From assembly GCA_964627445.1 (NCBI GenBank), contig CAZVJF010000008.1:1-64000 (forward strand): 64,000 nucleotides of DNA. The letters run 5' to 3'. The notes under the pieces are model-generated. The model made no database searches. It had not been told where the DNA came from and worked only from the letters and a program-made list of their open reading frames with translations. The DNA is from Luteibaculum sp964627445 (GTDB lineage Bacteria; Bacteroidota; Bacteroidia; Flavobacteriales_D; Luteibaculaceae). Below, piece after piece: positions 60,134 through 64,000 of this stretch; positions within the stretch are counted from its first letter, which is position 1; the number at the start of each line of letters is the position of its first letter. The position numbers and the translations under genes are program-made.

Positions 60134-62629
60134 TTAAAATGGATAACCGATACCAATATTGAAGTTGGGCGTTTCGCGATACCGCGACACAGCATTGGCT
60201 CCGGTGAGTTCGTTGCGCTGATTAAACCGGGCAACCAAGGCGTTGTATTCTTCCTTGTCTTGGTAAAACCATTTTTCGCCTCGGGGTAGTGCTGGGTCTC
60301 GCAAGGGGAAGCCCAAATCGAAGCGTATGATGAAGAAATCGAAGTCCAAGCGCAGTCCAAATCCCGCGCCCAATGCGAGGTCCTTATAAAACTCCTCATC
60401 GAATTCCGTGCCTTCTCGGTCTGCATTCTCTTCAAATACCCAGATGTTTCCGGCATCCATAAACAGAGCACCTTCTACAAAAGAGATGATATCAAAACGA
60501 TACTCGGCACTGGTTTCGATGCGTATTTCACCAATGCGATTTAAGAACCCCGAGAAAGAAGTAGTGTCCAGGAAGGAACCCGGTCCAAGCTCACGGGCAC
60601 GCCAGGCGCGTATCCCGTTACTACCGCCCGCAAAGTAGCTTTTCTCAAAAGGCAGTGCGTTGAGGTTGTTAAAGGGTTTGGCAAAAGCAGTGTACAAGCG
60701 CACCGCGAGGGTTTGGTTAAATAAATTTTCGCGGTAGTATCTAAAGTCGTTTTCTAAGGATAAGTACTGGGCAAAAGTTACCCCTGCAAATTGGTAGGAG
60801 TCGCTGGGTTTGTGTCTACTATTAAGCGACACGGCTATGGCTCTTAGCGAGTTTCCCGCTCCCTCTATTTTAGCACGATTATACCATCCGTTGGTTTGCG
60901 AGCCATCGGTGGGTTTGCGATAGGTGAAGGTGTAATTAGAAGCCAGGATAATCTGATCGCTGTAGGTATTGTTCAAAAAGGGGTTGTTTAAGGCATCCAA
61001 CCTGGCCTGTAGGCTTCCACTTAAACTGGCGTCCACAAAAGAGAGTTCTATGGGAGCTACACGGTGAAATTTTTCCTCCGACTCTAGCCAGCTGTAGTTA
61101 AACCCAACTTTAGTTGCCCTGCGAAAGAAGTCGTCATTACGCAGCAGGTTATAGGAGATGGAGAAGGTAGTTTGGGGTCGGTTGGATTTGGGAAACTTGC
61201 TCTGGCTAATGGGCAGCAAAAATCTGGGGAAGGTCAATTGCAGAGAAGGGCCAAACTCCACGGTATTAAAGAAGTTATCTGCAGCACTGCTGTCGCTCAA
61301 AAAGAAGGGCTCCAATCCTCCCGAAAATGAAAGTTTTAAGGTTTCTCCGTTTTTAAAAGCATTGATGCGCGACAAGGATACATTGCCCGATACCCCAAAG
61401 TTGAAGTTGGTAACATTTTGGTTTTCATCGGTTTGCCCGGTGTACGCACGCGACTCTACCCGTGTTTCAAAAGTGAGAGAATGACGTTTTAGTGGACTTA
61501 GATAAATGTAAGTGTCCAGTATTTCAGACGGGTTGTTTTCTTGTGGGGTCCTCGATTCAAAATCGATATTAATGGACTTATACAAGCCCATGTTATTAAG
61601 GTTACGGTAGGTGGCTCGGGCATCATCTATACGGTAGTCGGTATCCTTGTCCAAAAATATCTTGGATGGCAGCAACTTGGGGTTGATGCGCAAGGGTGGG
61701 TTATAGACCAAGTTGACTTTGCTTGCTATGAGGGTGTCTTGGTAATTGTTTTCGGAAAACAATTTGTGGTTGGGGTACACATAAATATCGCCAACGGTAT
61801 AGCGGGTATGCACCAGTTTTTGTTTCTCACCAGTTTCAGTGGTGGTTACAGGGTTTAATATTCTTGCGGTTAGGGCTACTTCGTGGTCACCGATGGTGGT
61901 GTCTACCGAGTAGTTAATATAATCAGGCTTAAAATCGAAGTAGCCCGTATTTTGGAAATGGGTGGATATTACACTGCGGTGTTGATCGAGAATTTTGTAG
62001 TTGTAGCGATCGTCTACCACTTCGGGTAGCGCTTTTTTATCCAGAAATTTAAAGGCAGTTTGCAAGCGCTCGTCCAAAAAAACATAGTCCAGTTTCTTAA
62101 CCAGATACGGCTCTTTTAGGGTAACGTGGTATTCGGTAATTACCTTCTTCTTGTTTCGAAAAGGGTTGAGGGCGCGGCTCCAGAATCCTTTTCTTTGCTT
62201 GTGGTTGTAGATCAGGGTATCACTCACCGCAGCATTGAAGTAGCCGTTTTGAAAGAGGTATTTCTCCAGTTGGTTTGCGCTACTTTCGGCTTCGCTGGCT
62301 TCGTAAATTACCGGTTCTTCCCCAATTTTACGCAGCCACTTCTTGAGCCAAGAATCTTGGTTTTTACCCAGGCCCGAGTTGTAAAAACGCAAGTGCATGC
62401 TCCAGATAAAGAGCGTTTTTCGGTTGGGTTTTTGCCGTATCAGCGCTTTTAATTCATCGGAGTCAAAAGACTTGTCTTCAAATACTACCCGATTGCGCTT
62501 AAGTAAGTATTCGTCTTCGCTGAGTCTACGTGTAGATTTACAGGCGGTAAACAGCGAAGGGAGCAAGAGCGCTCCTGTAACTATCCATAAGACGCTACGC
62601 CATTTTCTATGTATTTTGCCTGCCTGCAA
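60134..62629 (-). CDS. tamL: TamL-type Omp85 outer membrane lipoprotein
   Basis: Protein of 831 residues with a lipoprotein signal ending at Cys30 (SLFTAC), several POTRA domains (about 35-380) and a C-terminal 16-strand Omp85 barrel (about 400-831; FAGGSNGIRAWRARELGPG, the RGF-like loop region, and a final FNIGIGYPF). TamL is the lipidated TamA homologue of Bacteroidota, thought to work with TamB in moving material across the periplasm or inserting outer membrane proteins. Its start is only 15 bases from the divergent SpoU gene. Confidence 0.9.
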   Translation of the reverse strand: MQAGKIHRKWRSVLWIVTGALLLPSLFTACKSTRRLSEDEYLLKRNRVVFEDKSFDSDELKALIRQKPNRKTLFIWSMHLRFYNSGLGKNQDSWLKKWLRKIGEEPVIYEASEAESSANQLEKYLFQNGYFNAAVSDTLIYNHKQRKGFWSRALNPFRNKKKVITEYHVTLKEPYLVKKLDYVFLDERLQTAFKFLDKKALPEVVDDRYNYKILDQHRSVISTHFQNTGYFDFKPDYINYSVDTTIGDHEVALTARILNPVTTTETGEKQKLVHTRYTVGDIYVYPNHKLFSENNYQDTLIASKVNLVYNPPLRINPKLLPSKIFLDKDTDYRIDDARATYRNLNNMGLYKSINIDFESRTPQENNPSEILDTYIYLSPLKRHSLTFETRVESRAYTGQTDENQNVTNFNFGVSGNVSLSRINAFKNGETLKLSFSGGLEPFFLSDSSAADNFFNTVEFGPSLQLTFPRFLLPISQSKFPKSNRPQTTFSISYNLLRNDDFFRRATKVGFNYSWLESEEKFHRVAPIELSFVDASLSGSLQARLDALNNPFLNNTYSDQIILASNYTFTYRKPTDGSQTNGWYNRAKIEGAGNSLRAIAVSLNSRHKPSDSYQFAGVTFAQYLSLENDFRYYRENLFNQTLAVRLYTAFAKPFNNLNALPFEKSYFAGGSNGIRAWRARELGPGSFLDTTSFSGFLNRIGEIRIETSAEYRFDIISFVEGALFMDAGNIWVFEENADREGTEFDEEFYKDLALGAGFGLRLDFDFFIIRFDLGFPLRDPALPRGEKWFYQDKEEYNALVARFNQRNELTGANAVSRYRETPNFNIGIGYPF

Positions 62630-62644
62630 TACGATAACCTACTG

Positions 62645-63385
62645 ATGGATCCAATTTCTAGCCAACAAAGTAAATTAATAAAGCGGCTTGCGTTAAAAAA
62701 GTACCGGAAAAGCGAAGGTGCTTTTATTGTGGAAGGCAAAAAAATGGTGCTAGAAGCGCTGGAGTCCGATGGTTTTACCGTAACGCAGGTGTGGAGTGAA
62801 AACCAACACCAAGCGCTTTTTGATGCCTACCGAGATGTGGCCATATCCTACCATAGCCCTAAGGAAATTGCCCGCTGTAGTTTGCTGAGTACTAGCCCGG
62901 GTGTGCTGGCTAAAGTTCGTATTCCAGAATTTAAGACAACGCAAACTAAGGGGTGGGAGGTAGTGCTCCAGGGCGTTCGCGATCCGGGTAACTTGGGCAC
63001 CATACTGCGCATTGCCGATTGGTTTGGTGTGGAAAAAGTGTGGTGCACCCAAGACTGTGTAGATTGCTACAACCCCAAGGTAGTGCAAGCCAGCATGGGC
63101 AGTATATTTAGAGTAACGCCCATTTACGAAGAAGCGGTTGCTATTGCAGCGCATTTAAACCAATCAAAAAAGCCCGTGTTTACCGCGGCTATGCAGGGGG
63201 AGCATTACGGTGAAGTAAGCTATCCTGGAGCAGGCGTTTTGGTAATGGGTAGCGAAAGTCATGGGGTGGATGAAACGCAGTTGCCACCGGGTTTTCAAAG
63301 GGTAACCATACCGAAAAAAGGAGGTGCCGAAAGCTTAAACGTGGCTGTGGCTTTTGGAATTCTTGCGGCCAAAATCTTAGCGTAG
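62645..63385 (+). CDS. SpoU/TrmH family RNA 2'-O-methyltransferase
   Basis: Protein of 246 residues from the ATG at 62645; an ATG at 62609 would overlap the divergent tamL start. An N-terminal substrate-binding domain (KYRKSEGAFIVEGKKMV) is followed by the SPOUT knot: GVRDPGNLGTILRIADWFG (motif 1), MGSESHGVDE (motif 2) and IPKKGGAESLNVAVA (motif 3). It methylates a ribose in rRNA or tRNA using S-adenosylmethionine; the target is unknown. Confidence 0.94.
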   Translation: MDPISSQQSKLIKRLALKKYRKSEGAFIVEGKKMVLEALESDGFTVTQVWSENQHQALFDAYRDVAISYHSPKEIARCSLLSTSPGVLAKVRIPEFKTTQTKGWEVVLQGVRDPGNLGTILRIADWFGVEKVWCTQDCVDCYNPKVVQASMGSIFRVTPIYEEAVAIAAHLNQSKKPVFTAAMQGEHYGEVSYPGAGVLVMGSESHGVDETQLPPGFQRVTIPKKGGAESLNVAVAFGILAAKILA

Positions 63386-64000
63386 CACTTTTGCCGCTTG
63401 TTGTGCGCAACGCACGCCATCCATAGCGGCACTGGCAATTCCACCCGCATAGCCTGCCCCTTCACCGCACGGAAAGAGCCCGTGCAAATCGGGGTGTTGG
63501 CAATCTTCTAAACGGGGAATACGCACCGGAGCCGAGGTGCGGGTTTCAGGACCAATGAGCACAGGGTTTTCGCGTAAAAATCCCCCCATTTTTTTCTCAA
63601 AAGCACGTAAGCCTTCGGCTAAGCGTTGGCAAATGTCATTGGGGTATAAATCCCAAAAGTTGGCAGGGAAAATCCCCGGTAAATAACTGCTAGCGCCTAC
63701 GTTGTTACTTTTACGCTTGGCAATAAAATCCTGGGCTTGCTGGGCGGGAGCTTGCTGCGTTCCCTTGGCCCACTGCGAGGCTTTTTCTTCGATGCTGCGC
63801 TGAAACTCCATGCCTGCCAAAGGACCCTGAAATCCGTATTTTTCCATGTCTTCGGGAAACACCTGCGTTACAATGCCTGCATTGGCAAACGGATTGTTAC
63901 GCTTAGAGGGCGACCACCCGTTGGTTACAATTTGATTGGGGGCTGTAGCACAAGGCGCTACAATGCCACCGGGGCACATGCAAAAAGAAAAAACACCGCG
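63377..64000 (-). CDS. COG2509 FAD-dependent oxidoreductase, C-terminal part (runs past window)
   Basis: The visible 200-odd residues are the C-terminal part of an uncharacterised FAD-dependent dehydrogenase: FSFCMCPGG, ATAPNQIVTNGWSPSKRN, RTSAPVRIPR and LFPCGEGAGYAGGIASAAMDG. The frame is open to the window edge, so the N-terminal FAD-binding part lies outside. The reaction is unknown. It overlaps the SpoU gene end by nine bases. Confidence 0.9.
   Translation of the reverse strand, partial: RGVFSFCMCPGGIVAPCATAPNQIVTNGWSPSKRNNPFANAGIVTQVFPEDMEKYGFQGPLAGMEFQRSIEEKASQWAKGTQQAPAQQAQDFIAKRKSNNVGASSYLPGIFPANFWDLYPNDICQRLAEGLRAFEKKMGGFLRENPVLIGPETRTSAPVRIPRLEDCQHPDLHGLFPCGEGAGYAGGIASAAMDGVRCAQQAAKVLR

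Overview
The window looks like chromosome of a Bacteroidota, most likely a marine Flavobacteriales of the Cryomorphaceae/Schleiferiaceae kind. This rests on type IX secretion (T9SS) C-terminal sorting domains, a short primary sigma factor, a TamL-type Omp85 lipoprotein, a fused IcmF-type acyl-CoA mutase, DUF1573 and DUF6122 families, no Shine-Dalgarno sequences, and several TAnnTTTG boxes (the Bacteroidota -7 element) just upstream of start codons. The genus cannot be named from the sequence alone.

Most of the window is ordinary core genome. From 0 to 20 kb it holds two T9SS cargo proteins, a patatin/Omp85 protein, a BtuF-like protein coupled to a cystathionine beta-synthase-like enzyme, a LolE-like permease, a NamZ-like (DUF1343) hydrolase, an aminotransferase, two DUF1573 proteins, two stand-alone receiver proteins, valS, a ppk1/ppx polyphosphate pair, a YdcF protein and an EamA transporter. 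From 29 to 46 kb it holds the fused mutase, an esterase with a T9SS tail, a glycosyltransferase, ychF, plsC, xth, lipoproteins and a two-component operon. From 54 to 64 kb it holds tRNA-Arg, rpoD, pnp, rpsO, accD, a class I aldolase, tamL, a SpoU methyltransferase and part of a COG2509 flavoprotein.

Two accessory regions stand out. The first (20.8-29.2 kb) has four paralogous GAF-PAS proteins. Each ends in a histidine-kinase-like dimerisation helix pair with the motif DISHVLRRPV but has no ATPase domain. A 55-residue peptide lies between copies two and three. It has a pinensin-like leader and a core with three Ser/Thr-to-Cys pairs, followed by a very strong terminator. It reads as an orphan lanthipeptide precursor, because no LanB, LanC or transporter gene is present in the window.

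The second accessory region (about 46.9-54.1 kb) is an AT-richer island next to tRNA-Arg. It contains two coupled lipoproteins and a tandem SH3-like protein, then a small ferredoxin-fold-like protein, then a phage-type endolysin/holin pair without any phage structural genes. After these come a small unknown gene, a SLATT two-helix membrane protein and a CD-NTase (a CBASS-like antiphage module), and then a HicAB toxin-antitoxin pair. Three related palindromes (CACAC-N4-GTGT) lie before the lipoprotein operon and just before the endolysin, which suggests shared control. The lipoprotein-to-holin operon is the best candidate for an undescribed system; the GAF-PAS/lanthipeptide cluster is the second.
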